From positions 7,098,935-7,162,934 of the forward strand of contig NC_080541.1 in the NCBI RefSeq assembly GCF_028640845.1: a DNA stretch of 64,000 nucleotides. The letters are read 5' to 3'. The position numbers were made by a program, and so were the translations under genes. Shown here piece after piece: positions 28,755-39,690 of the stretch. A model generated the notes under the pieces. The model had not been told where the DNA came from, made no database searches, and was given only the letters and a program-made list of their open reading frames with translations. Each line of letters opens with the position of its first letter. The stretch's first letter is position 1. Source of the DNA: Ahaetulla prasina (Eukaryota; Chordata; Lepidosauria; Squamata; Colubridae).

Positions 28755-29565
28755 TGCAGGCTGAAGGAACCTTGGAGGACTTCTAGTCCAAACTTCTGCC
28801 CAAGGTAGGAGTGCTTATTCCATTTGTCCAATCTTTTCTTGAAAACCACAGGTGATAGAATTCACAACTCTGGAAGGCAGGCTGGTCCAATGATTACCGT
28901 ATTTTTCGGAGTATAAGGTGCGCCTTAGTTTTTGGGGAGGTAAATAACAAAAAAGCTGATTGGCCTGTGGATTGGCCTCCCGGAATACCCCCAATCAGCT
29001 GTTCCCAGAGGTGAATTTTAGCAACAGGTTCCTTGGTTTTGAGCTCTGTGCCTTGCTTTTTGTTTTGGCTTTTTTTTCTACCTACAAAACTCAGTTTCAG
29101 AAAAAACTTTTTTCTTCTGCCTCTGAAAGCCTCCAAAACAGTTCAGAAAAAAAGCCTCTGAAGAAGCTCTGTTTGGAGGCTTCTTTTCTGAAGCTTCGTT
29201 TCTGATGCTTTTATCAGCCTCTGAAAGCCTCCGTTTGAGAAGCTGGGCAGGGTTACATTCGGAGTATAAGACCCACCCAGATTTCCACCTTCTTTTTTGG
29301 GGGGAAAAAGGTGCGTCTTATACTCCAAAAAATTGTTCTCATTTTCAGGAAGCTTCTCTTTAGTTCCAGGTTGGATCTCTATCTATCTCACTAGCTTCCA
29401 CCTTCTTATTCTGCCCTCAAATACTTGAAGATGGCTATCATGTCACCCCTAACCGTATGCGCCTACACTTAATCATAGCCTTCCCTTCATTAGGCTAAAT
29501 ATACCCAGTTCCCTTAGCTATTCATTGTACAGTTTAGACTCCAGGCCCCTTATGACAAGATAGAA
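28755..29565 (-). mobile_element. Older CR1 3' fragment, minus strand, interrupted
   Basis: Diverged CR1 terminus (aaccttggaggacttctagt, cacaactctggaaggcag) resuming at about 29336 (attttcaggaagcttctctt, gatggctatcatgtcacccc, atacccagttcccttagct). The intervening 28894-29335 is a separate inverted-repeat element. Confidence 0.7.
28894..29335. mobile_element. Terminal-inverted-repeat element (CGTATTTTTCGGAGTATAAG)
   Basis: Left end ccgtatttttcggagtataa and right end gtgcgtcttatactccaaaa are inverted repeats. A second internal cggagtataagacccacc lies near 29259. The interior has repeats of ctctgaaagcctcc. The DNA-transposon superfamily was not determined. Confidence 0.7.
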
Positions 29566-29639
29566 GTTACCCTAAAATATTTTAGGTTTCTAATTTCCCA
29601 AATTTCCCCATACCTTTTACCGTAAACTGTCTACCGTGG

Positions 29640-29835
29640 ACCTTTCACGGGGTGTGCATAAGTGCACCAGTGTGCCTACCGTCTCTGTCCTATTGTCCCC
29701 ATTTATATGTAATCGTTCTATGTATTTATGGCTATGTTTTGCCTATTTATATCCTTTTTTTGTGTGTGCCAAAAGTTTTTCATGTGTCCATGTCTGTGTC
29801 TACTCTGTTATTTGTTTTCTTGCATTTGTTGACAA
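29640..29835 (+). mobile_element. Jockey-like LINE 3' tail
   Basis: ggggtgtgcataagtgcacc and gtgcctaccgtctctgtcct match the 3' untranslated region after the coding end at 44222 and, inverted, at 60545-60600. Confidence 0.7.
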
Positions 29836-29837
29836 AT

Positions 29838-29920
29838 GGAAGGAAGGAAGGAAGGAAGGAAGGAAGGAAGGAAGGAAGGAAGGAAGGAAGGAAGGAAGGA
29901 AAAGAAAGAAAGAAAGAAAG
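29838..29920 (+). repeat. (GAAG)n then (GAAA)n microsatellite
   Basis: About 15 GGAA units followed by GAAA units, directly after the LINE tail. Confidence 0.95.
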
Positions 29921-30026
29921 AGAGTTGAATTGGAAATCAGTCTGTCCTGAAAGGGAAGAGTTAATCACCACAAACTATCTCTTCATCCAGTTCTAATAGG
30001 CTAACCATGGCTTAGAAATAAGGAGA

Positions 30027-30298
30027 ATATATATATATATATATATTTCTGAGGTTTTTGCGGGTGTTTGTATGTAGGTCTTTGGTTATTCGGGTTTTCT
30101 CCCACGTAAAATTGGAAGTGTCTTGGCGACGTTTCGGCATCAATGTGTGATCGCAACAGCTGCGATCACACATTGCTCCTAGAAGCACGAAGCTGAAGCC
30201 TGAAGATGACGAATGAGACTTTGTTCGTTGTGATCATAAGAAAACCAAATCAAAGACCTACATACATATATATATATTTATATATATATATATATAGG
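30027..30298. mobile_element. Penelope-like element termini in foldback arrangement, between (AT)n tracts
   Basis: A left half in minus orientation (ggtctttggttattcgggtt, ggaagtgtcttggcgacgtt) faces a right half in plus orientation (gaagctgaagcctgaagatg, atcaaagacctacatacata), meeting at gtgatcgcaacagctgcgat. (AT)n tracts lie at 30027-30046 and 30265-30297. No coding sequence remains. Confidence 0.75.
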
Positions 30299-30917
30299 TC
30301 TTTGGTTGTTCGGGTTTTCTCCGTGTAAGATTGGAAGTGTCTTGGCGACGTTTGAAGTCTCATTCGTCATCTTCAGGCTTCAACCGTGCTTCTGGGAGCA
30401 ATGTGTGATCAGCTGTTTCTTCCTTTTAACTGCTAGTGGGGTTTGAACTGATTGGGTGGGAGCTTGGCTGTGCTCTGATTGGATGGGGTTTTCTGTGCTC
30501 TGATTGGCTGGGGTGTGTCCTGTGTTGGTGGGGGCTTGGTTGTGCTCAGTCTAGTCTGTGCTGCAGGGGGATTTGAGCTGGTGAGCTGCATAGCTGTTGT
30601 TTGGCTTTGTGGTCGTGCTACATCTTCATAGTGGGTGTCAGTCTGCTGCATGAATGGATTGGAGGGGTTTGAAATGGCTAATGTTGCAGCTGCGGTCTGG
30701 CTTCTGGTCCTTGGTCGTGCTTCCTGATCAGTGTGGGTTTGGGTCTGCTTTCTGGGTGGATGTGCGGTGGTGACATCCTGTGTGGACCTTGTGGGTGTGG
30801 GTCTGGTGTCATTCCTCGTGTTAGGGACTCGTTTGTCAATAAGGCGGGTTTCCAAATGGCTGGTAGGCGGAGGTGTCATCTCGTTTGTTCATGCTGTGTG
30901 GGCGTTTTCTCTGATCA
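30298..30917 (-). mobile_element. Penelope-like fragment A, minus strand
   Basis: The 3' terminus faces left (ggtctttggttgttcgggtt at 30298). The segment covers the 3' untranslated region and the codons for the T/P/Q-rich tail of the endonuclease ORF (minus-strand frame 30879-30433). It meets fragment B head to head near 30917. Confidence 0.85.
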
Positions 30918-31983
30918 ACACTAAAACCGAACTAGATTCTATGTTTTAACATCCAATGGATTCAAAAGAAATAAGATTCAAGCTGTCCAAAAGAACCCCC
31001 ACTAAAATCCAAGACAGAGAACAAGCGGCACAATTCCCATATATAAAAGGCACCACAGACAGAATCAACAAGATCCTCCACAAACACAACATCAAGACAG
31101 CATTCTGCACAAACAGAAAATATCCACCATCCTAAAAACCCCAAAGACAAAATTGAGTTAGAAAATCAAGGGTATATGAAATCCCATGCACCGCCTGACC
31201 ACATACATTGGACAAACCAACAGAAGAATAAATGCATTGAAGAACACAAGAACTCATTCAAAAGAGGAACCAACTTCTTCCCTGGTCCAACACTTTAAAG
31301 TCACAGGACATGATATTGACTTTAAAAGACCAGAACTATCGCCAAAACTGAACACTTTAACAACAGAATAATCAGAGAAGCCATTGAGATAGAAAAGCAC
31401 ACAGCATGAACAAGCGAGATGACACCTCCGCCTACCAGCCATTTGGAAACCGCCCTTATTGACAAGCGAGTCCCTAACACGAGGAATGACACCAGACCCA
31501 CACTCACAAGGTCCACAGGATGTCACCACCACATCCACCCAGAAAGCAGACCCAAACCCACACTGATCATGAAGCACGACCAAGGACCAGAAGCCAGACC
31601 GCAGCTGCAACATTAGCCATTTCAAACCCTCCAATCCATTCATGCAGCAGACTGACACCCATTATGAAGATGTAGCACGACCACAAAGCCAAAAACAGCT
31701 ATGCAGCTCACCAGCTCAAATCCCCTGCAGCACAGACTAGACTGAGCACAACCAAGCCCCCACCAACACAGGACACACCCCAGCCAATCAGAGCACAGAA
31801 AAACCCCATCCAATCAGAGCACAGCCAAGCTCCCACCCAATCAGTTCAAACCCCACTAGCAGTTAAAGGAAGAAACAGCTGCGATCACATTGCTCCCAGA
31901 AGCACGAAGCTGAAGCCTGAAGATGACGAATGAGACTTCGATAAGACACTTCAATTTACGGAGAAAACCCGAACAACCAAAGA

Positions 31984-31988
<5 letters not shown>
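30918..31988 (+). mobile_element. Penelope-like fragment B, plus strand
   Basis: Starts in the segment that follows the reverse transcriptase (aacatccaatggattc at 30949), runs through a GIY-YIG endonuclease with YIGQTNRRI (31201-31221 region), the extended tail region, and the 3' terminus ending caaagacctata at about 31985. Deletions interrupt the frame: after the GIY-YIG start the HFKVTGHDIDFK portion is in another frame. Confidence 0.88.
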
Positions 31989-32021
<33 letters not shown>

Positions 32022-32178
32022 TCTTTGGTTGTTCGGGTTTTCTCCCGTGTAAAATTGGAAGTGTCTTCATGTTTTATCATATGTGATGAAATATACATTG
32101 TTGAAGAATGAATGAAGATGTGAGACTTATAAATTGATAAATTGTATAGGTGATTATATATATATATATATATATATA
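31987..32178. repeat. (TA)n tracts flanking a short Penelope-like terminus
   Basis: (TA)n at 31987-32019, then a 55-bp Penelope 3' end in minus orientation (32019-32075), about 75 bp of unassigned sequence, and (TA)n at 32154-32178. Confidence 0.85.
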
Positions 32179-32258
32179 GGTCTTTGGTTGTTCGGGTTTT
32201 CTCCCGTGTAAAATTGGAAGTGTCTTGGCGACGTTTGACGAAGTCTCATTCGTCATCT

Positions 32259-33060
32259 TCAGGCTTCAACCGTGCTTCTGGGAGCAATGTGTGATCGCAG
32301 CTGTTTCTTCCTTTTAACTGCTAGTGGGGTTTGAACTGATTGGGTGGGAGCTTGGCTGTGCTCTGATTGGATGGGGATTTTTCTGTGCTCTGATTGGCTG
32401 GGGGTGTCCTGTGTTGGTGGGGGCTTGGTTGTGCTCAGTCTAATCTGTGCTGCAGGGGGATTTGAGCTGGTGAGCTGCACTGCTGCTGTTTGGCTTCGTG
32501 TTCGTGGTCGTGCTACATCTTCGTAGTGGGTGTCAGTCTGCTGCATGTATGGATTGGAGGGGTTTGAAGTGGCTAATGTTGCAGCTGCGGTCTGGCTTCT
32601 GGTCCTTGGTCGTGCTTCCTGATCAGTGTGGGTTTGGGTGTGCTTTCTGGGTGGATGTGTGGTGGTGACATCCTGTGTGGACCTCGTGAGTGTGGGTCTG
32701 GTGTCATTCCTCGTGTTAGGGACACGTTTGTCAATAAGGGCAGGTTTCCAAATGGCTGGTAGGCGGGAGGTATCATCTCGTTTGTTCATGCTGTGGGGGG
32801 GTTTTTCTATCTCGATGGCTTCTCTGATTATTCTGTTGTTAAAGTGTTCAGTTTTGGCGATAGTTCTGGTCTTTTAAAGTCAATATCGTGTCCTGTGACT
32901 TTAAAGTGTTGGACCAGGAAGAAGTTGGTTCCTCTTTTTGAATGAGTTCTTGTGTTCTTCAATCGTGCACTTATTCTTCTGTTGGTTTGTCCAATGTATG
33001 TGGTGGGGCAGGCGGTGCATGGGATTTCATATACTCCTTGATTTTCTAACTCAATTTTGT
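32259..33060 (-). pseudogene. GIY-YIG endonuclease and long C-terminal tail, copy C
   Basis: The endonuclease that nicks target DNA in Penelope-like elements. YIGQTNRRI is encoded at 32978-32998. In other copies the stretch GVYEIPCTACPTTYIGQTN precedes it and FKVTGHDIDFKKTRTIAKTE follows. The 176-codon frame 32789-32259 starts at MNKRDDTSRLPAIWKPALID, where such proteins commonly end, then continues about 150 residues: rich in T, P and Q, with two copies of ARPRTRSQTAA, ending in a basic stretch. The tail is in frame with the endonuclease once single-base losses are discounted. Function of the tail is unknown. Confidence 0.82.
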
Positions 33061-33270
33061 CTTTGGGGTTTCTTAGGATGGTGGATATTTTTGGTTTGTG
33101 CAGAATGCTGTCTTGATGTTATGTTTGTGGAGGATCTTGCTGATTCTGTCTGTGGTGCCTTTTATATATGGGAGGAGGGCTGTGCCATTTTCTTGCTCTC
33201 TGTCTTGGGTTTTAGTGGGGGTTCTTTTGGATTAGTTTGGTAATCTTATTTCTCTGGAATCCATTGGATG

Positions 33271-34250
33271 TTAGTACGTTTGTGAGAGTGTGTAGTTCGG
33301 TTTTAGGTGTTGTTCATCAGCTAAGCATTTTGTTCTAGAGATGAGTGTCTTGGCTCTGAGTTGATCTGTGCTGGGTGGTGGTGTGAGAGTGCATGCAGAT
33401 AGCGGTTTGTGTGTGTTTTCTTCTGGTAGATGGTGTGTCCTAGGGAGCCATTGGGTTTCTTGTAGACTAAGACATCTAGGAAGGAAGTTGGTTGTTAACT
33501 TCTGTTTCCATGGTGAACTGTATTTTGGGGTGTAGGCTATTGAGGTGTGTGAGGAAGTTTTCAAGTTTTTCTTTCCCGTGTGGCCAGATTATGAAGGTGT
33601 CGTCTACGTATCTGAGCCAGAGTTTGGGTTTGTGATCAGATTTTTCTAGTGCTTGGGTTTCAAAGTGTTCCATGTAGAGGTTGGCAATGACAGGTGAGAG
33701 GGTGATCCCATGGGTGCGCCTTCTATTTGTTTGTATTTTTGTCCGTTATAGATGAAGTATGTGTTGGATAGGCAGTGGTTGGTCAGATCTAGTATGTGCT
33801 TGGGGGGGTTATATTTGTTTTGGATAGCTGTCAAGGCTTCTTTGATTGGCACTTGGGTGAAGAGGATATGACATCAAAGCTCACGAGTAGGTCGCTGGGC
33901 TGTAAGTTTTGTTTCTTTATGATCTCTATGAACTGGAATGAGTTTTTACGTGTGAGGCGATGGATTCTGCATAGGGCTGTAGTTGTTTGGCGAGAAATTT
34001 GGCTAGGTTTTGTAGAGGTGAGCCTATGGAGCTGACTATGGGTCTGAGTGGGGTTCCTTCTTTGTGTATCTTGGGAGGCCGTGAGCTTAGGGCATCTGGA
34101 TGATTTCTCTCTGGGAATGATTCTTTGTTGGATTTCTTCGCTGATGGGGAGGCTTTTATTTTGGATCTAGTGGTTTTCTAGGTAGGTGGTGGGGTCTGTT
34201 TTAGGGGCTTGTATGCAGGGTCTTGGAGTAGGTTGGTTAATTTGGTTTGG
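33271..34250 (-). pseudogene. Penelope-like reverse transcriptase, copy C
   Basis: Reverse transcriptase of the telomerase-related Penelope family, read in broken frames. In order: a PPKIHKEGTPLRPIVSS block (about 34035-34090), VPIKEALTAIQNKYNPPKHI and NTYFIYNGQKYKQIEGAPMG (frame 33852-33646), and the catalytic strand LWLRYVDDTFIIWPHGKEKL with YVDD at 33599-33610 (frame 33673-33476). Downstream is a region including [15 protein letters not shown]. At least three frameshifts, for example near 33845 and 33700, prevent translation as one protein. C is the only copy of the four that keeps YVDD. Confidence 0.88.
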
Positions 34251-35045
34251 TAGTCAGATGTGTTCATAACCACCGTGGCGTTGCCCTTGTCTGCTGGTAG
34301 GATTATTATGCTGGTATCTTTTTCAGGTTAAGTAGTGCTGTCTGTTCCTCTTTGGGTAAGTTGCTTTTGGGTGGCTTGCTGCTGCAGGATGTTGGTGATT
34401 TCGAGTCTGATTTTGTTAGCGTCATCGGGGTTGATTTTGGTCAGGCTGGTTTCAACTCCGCATATAATGGTCTCAGTGGGGATGTATTTGGGAGTGACTG
34501 CAAAGTTGAATCCTTTGGAAAGGACATCGGTTTCAGCTTTGGTGAGGATCCTATCTGAGATGTTATGCACTGTTTGTTTCATGTGTTGCTGTGAGGGTGG
34601 AGGGTTTGTTTCTGGCGTTCTTGTAGTCTTGAGTTTGTTGGTGTGCGTGTCTGTCTTGAGGGTGGTCTGTGTTTGGCTCTCAGGCGGCAAGTTGTTTGGA
34701 TTTGTCCCAAAGTGCGGGTGCATCTTGTTGCTGAGTTTGAGGTGAAGTGTGAGGAGATCTTTGTTGATTTGATCTAGGAGGAATCTTTTGTGTGAAGTTC
34801 ATTTCTGATTAAGGCCAATTCTGTTCTTTTTAGGATCGTTTGGTGGCTGCAGAGTTGGAGTGGAATTTCAATTGGAAGCATTTGGGGATTAAATTTTCAT
34901 CGCGGCAGTTTCGTAGGAATGCGAGGTCACATAAAATGGAAGCTCTTTGGACTTCTAGTTTTTCATAGGTCCTGGTCAGATGGTGGATTTCCTCCCGTGA
35001 GGTGCAATATTTGTTTTCTGAGGTTTTCACGGGTGTTTGTATATA

Positions 35046-37574
35046 GGTCTTTGGTTGTTGGGTTTTCTCCGTGTAAAATTGGAAGTGTCTTGGCGGCGTT
35101 TGAAGTCTCATTCGTCATCTTCAGGCTTCAGCTTACTTCTGGAGCAATGTGTGATCAGCTGTTTCTTCCTTTTAACTGCTAGTGGGGTTTGAACTGATTG
35201 GGTGGGAGCTTGGCTGTGCTCTGATTGGATGGGGTTTTCTGTGCTCTGATTGGCTGGGGTGTGTCCTGTGTTGGTGGGGGCTTGGTTGTGCTCAGTCTAA
35301 TCTGTGCTGCAGGGGATTTGAGCTGGTGAGCTGCACTGCTGCTGTTTGGCCGTGTTCGTGGTCGTGCTACATCTTCGTAGTGGGTGTCAGTCTGCTGCAT
35401 GTATGGATTGGAGGGTTTGAAGTGGCTAATGTTGCAGCTGCGGTCTGGCTTCTGGTCCTTGGTCGTGCTTCCTGATCAGTGTGGGTTTGGGTGTGCTTTC
35501 TGGGTGGATGTGTGGTGGTGACATCCTGTGTGGACCTCGTGAGTGTGGGTCTGGTGTCATTCCTCGTGTTAGGGACACGTTTGTCAATAAGGGCAGGTTT
35601 CCAAATGGCTGGTAGGCGGAGGTATCATCTCGTTTGTTCATGCTGTGTGGGCGTTTTTCTATCTCGATGGCTTCTCTGATTATTCTGTTGTTAAAGTGTT
35701 CAGTTTTGGCGATAGTTCTGGTCTTTTTAAAGTCAATATCGTGTCCTGTGACTTTAAAGTGTTGGACCAGGGAAAGTTGGTTCCTCTTTTTGAATGAGTT
35801 CTTGTGTTCTTCAATCGTGCACTTATTCTTCTGTTGGTTTGTCCGATGTAGGTGGTGGGGCAGGCGGTGCATGGATTTCATATACTCCTTGATTTTCTAA
35901 CTCAATTTTGTCTTTGGGGTTTCTTAGGATGGTGGATATTTTTTGGTTTGTGCAGAATGCTGTCTTGATGTTATGTTTGTGGAGGATCTTGCTGATTCTG
36001 TCTGTGGTGCCTTTTATATATGGGAGGAGGGCTGTGCCATTTTCTTGCTCTCTGTCTTGGGTTTTAGTGGGGGGTTCTTTTTGGATTAGTTTGGTAATCT
36101 TATTTCTCTGGAATCCATTGGATGTTAAACGTTTGTGAGAGTGTGTAGTTCGGTTTTAGGTGTTGTTCATCAGCTAAGCATTTTGTTCTAGAGATGAGTG
36201 TCTTGGCTACAGTTGATCTGTGCTGGGTGGTGGTGTGAGAGTGCATGCAGATAGCGGTTTGTGTGTGTTTTCTTCTGGTAGATGGTGTGTCCTAGGAGCC
36301 ATTGGGTTTCTTGTAGACTAAGACATCTAGGAAGGAAGTTGGTTGTTAACTTCTGTTTCCATGGTGAACTGTATTTTGGGGTGTAGGCTATTGAGGTGTG
36401 TGAGGAAGTTTTCAAGTTTTCTTTCCGTGTGGCCAGATTATGAAGGTGTAGTCTCATATCTGAGCCAGAGTTTGGGTTTGTGATCAGATTTTTCTAGTGC
36501 TTGGGTTTCAAAGTGTTCCATGTAGAGGTTGGCAATGACAGGTGAGAGGGTGATCCCATGGGTGCGCCTTCTATTTGTTTGTATTTTTGTCCGTTATAGA
36601 TGAAGTATGTGTTGGATAGGCAGTGGTTGGTCAGATCTAGTATGTGCTTGGGGGTTATATTTGTTTTGGATAGCTGTCAAGGCTTCTTTGATTGGCACTT
36701 GGGTGAAGAGGATATGACATCAAAGCTCACAGTAGGTCGCTGGGCTGTAAGTTTTGTTTCTTTATGATCTCTATGAACTGGAATGAGTTTTTACGTGTGA
36801 TGGATTCTGCATAGGGCTGTAGTTGTTTGGCGAGAAATTTGGCTAGGTTTTGTAGAGGTGAGCCTATGGAGCTGACTATGGGTCTGAGTGGGGGTTCCTT
36901 CTTTGTGTATCTTGGGAGGCCGTGAGCTTAGGGCATCTGGATGATTTCTCTCTGGGAATGATTCTTTGTTGGATTTCTTGCTGATGGGGAGGCTTTTATT
37001 TTGGATCTAGTGGTTTTCTAGGTAGGTGGTGGGGTCTGTTTTAGGGCTTGTATGCAGGGTCTTGGAGTAGGTTGGTTAATTTGGTTTGGTTTGGTAGTCA
37101 GATGTTCATAACCACCGTGGCGTTCCTTGTCTGCTGGTAGGATTATTATGCTGGTATCTTTTCAGGTTAAGATGCTGTCTGTTCCTCTTTGGGTAGTTGC
37201 TTTTGGGTGGCTTGCTGCTGCAGATGTTGGTGATTTGAGTCTGATTTTGTTAGCGTCATCGGGGTTGATTTTGGTCAGGCTGGTTTCAACTCCGCATATA
37301 ATGGTCTCAGTGGGGATGTATTTGGGAGTGACTGCAAAGTTGAATCCTTTGGAAAGGACATCGGTTTCAGCTTTGGTGAGGATCCTATCTGAGATGTTAT
37401 GCACTGTTTGTTTCATGTGTTCTTGAGTACTTTCCTTCTTGAGTCTTGGAGTTTGTTCTGCTGTCTGTCTTGAGGGTGGTCTGTGTTTCGGCTCTCCAGA
37501 CGGCAAGTTGTTTGGATTTGTCCCAAAGTGCCGGGTGCATCTTGTTGCTGAGTTTGAGGTGAAGTGTGAGGTGA
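35046..37574 (-). mobile_element. Penelope-like element copy D, minus strand, 5'-truncated
   Basis: 3' terminus at 35046 (ggtctttggttgttgggttt). Coding order as in copy C up to the N-terminal segment near 37560, where the orientation flips. The GIY-YIG motif is at 35833-35853 with frame 35881-35426. The catalytic YVDD region is altered (gtgtagtctcatatctg at 36447-36463), and several bases are missing relative to C. Confidence 0.88.
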
Positions 37575-39690
37575 AATCCTACCAGCAGACAAGGGCAACG
37601 CCACGGTGGTTATGAACACATCTGACTACCAAACCAAATTAACCAACCTACTCCAAGACCCTGCATACAAGCCCCTAAAAACAGACCCCACCACCTACCT
37701 AGAAAACCACTAGATCCAAAATAAAAGCCTCCCCATCAGCGAAGAAATCCAACAAAGAATCATTCCCAGAGAGAAATCATCCAGATGCCCTAAGCTCTGG
37801 CCTCCCAAGATACACAAAGAAGGAACCCCACTCAGACCCATAGTCAGCTCCATAGGCTCACCTCTACAAAACCTAGCCAAATTTCGCCAAACAACTACAG
37901 CCCTATGCAGAATCCATCACACGAAAAACTCATTCCAGTTCATAGAGATCATAAAGAAACAAAACTTACAGCCCAGCGACCTACTCGTGAGCTTTGATGT
38001 CATATCCTCTTCACCCAAGTGCCAATCAAAGAAGCCTTGACAGCTATCCAAAACAAATATAACCCCCAAGCACATACTAGATCTGACCAACCACTGCCTA
38101 TCCAACACATACTTCATCTATAACGGACAAAATACAAACAAATAGAAGGCGCACATGGATCACCCTCTCACCTGTCATTGCCAACCTCTACATGGAACAC
38201 TTTGAAACCCAAGCACTAGAAAAATCTGATCACAAACCCAAACTCTGGCTCAGATAATGAGACGACACCTTCATAATCTGGCCACACGGGAAAGAAAACT
38301 TGAAAACTTCCTCACACACCTCAATAGCCTACACCCCAAAATACAGTTCACCATGGAAACAGAAGTTAACAACCAACTTCCTTCCTAGATGTCTTAGTCT
38401 ACAAGAAACCCAATGGCTCCTAGGACACACCATCTACCAGAAGAAAACACACACAAACCGCTATCTGCATGCACTCTCACACCACCACCCAGCACAGATC
38501 AACTGTAGCCAAGACACTCATCTCTAGAACAAAATGCTTAGCTGATGAACAACACCTAAAAACCGAACTACACACTCTCACAAACGTACTAACATCCAAT
38601 GGATTCCAGAGAAATAAGATTACCAAACTAATCCAAAAAGAACCCCCCACTAAAACCCAAGACAGAGAGCAAGAAAATGGCACAGCCCTCCTCCCATATA
38701 TAAAGGCACCACAGACAGAATCAGCAAGATCCTCCACAAACATAACATCAAGACAGCATTCTGCACAAACCAAAAAATATCCACCATCCTAAGAAACCCC
38801 AAAGACAAAATTGAGTTAGAAAATCAAGGAGTATATGAAATCCCATGCACCGCCTGCCCCACCACATACATTGGACAAACCAACAGAAGAATAAGTGCAC
38901 GATTGAAGAACACAAGAACTCATTCAAAAAGAGGAACTAACTTCTTCCCTGGTCCAACACTTTAAAGTCACAGGACACGATATTGACTTTAAAAAGACCA
39001 GAACTATCGCCAAAACTGAACACTTTAACAACAGAATAATCAGAGAAGCCATCGAGATAGAAAAACGCCCACACAGCATGAACAAACGAGATGATACCTC
39101 CCGCCTACCAGCCATTTGGAAACCTGCCCTTATTGACAAACGTGTCCCTAACACGAGGAATGACACCAGACCCACACTCACGAGGTCCACACAGGATGTC
39201 ACCACCACACATCCACCCAGAAAGCACACCCAAACCCACACTGATCAGGAAGCACAAGGACCAGAAGCCAGACCGCAGCTGCAACATTAGCCACTTCAAA
39301 CCCCTCCAATCCATACATGCAGCAGACTGACACCCACTACGAAGATGTAGCACGACCACGAACACGAAGCCAAACAGCAGCAGTGCAGCTCACCAGCTCA
39401 AATCCCCCTGCAGCACAGATTAGACTGAGCACAACCAAGCCCCCACCAACACAGGACACACCCCAGCCAATCAGAGCACAGAAAACCCCATCCAATCAGA
39501 GCACAGCCAAGCTCCCACCCAATCAGTTCAAACCCCACTAGCAGTTAAAAGGAAGAAACAGCTGCGATCACACATTGCTCCCAGAAGCACGGTTGAAGCC
39601 TGAAGATGACGAATGAGACTTCGAAACGCCGCCAAGACACTTCCAATTTTACACGGAGAAAACCCAACAACCAAAGACCTATATACAAAC
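37575..39690 (+). mobile_element. Penelope-like element copy E, plus strand, 5'-truncated
   Basis: Begins at aatcctaccagcagacaagg, upstream of the reverse transcriptase, and runs through the polymerase (cagataatgagacgacacc in place of the intact YVDD codons near 38252), GIY-YIG (38864-38884), tail and 3' terminus, adjoining copy F head-to-tail at about 39660-39690. Confidence 0.88.

Larger units (their letters stand above)
32179..35111 (-). mobile_element. Penelope-like element copy C, near full length, minus strand
   Basis: From the N-terminal coding region near 35111 to the 3' terminus at 32179. The order on the minus strand is N-terminal region (frame 35111-34830, EKLEVQRASILCDLAFLRNC; frame 34723-34328), reverse transcriptase (about 34250-33280), a linker, GIY-YIG endonuclease (about 33060-32800), a long T/P/Q-rich tail and the 3' untranslated region. 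It adjoins copy D head-to-tail, so D's 3' terminus overlaps C's 5' end as in Penelope pseudo-LTRs. Confidence 0.9.

Noticed and set aside
31186..31371. GIY-YIG domain as a stand-alone homing endonuclease or phage-type defence gene
   Set aside because: It is always downstream of a Penelope-type reverse transcriptase and inside Penelope termini.
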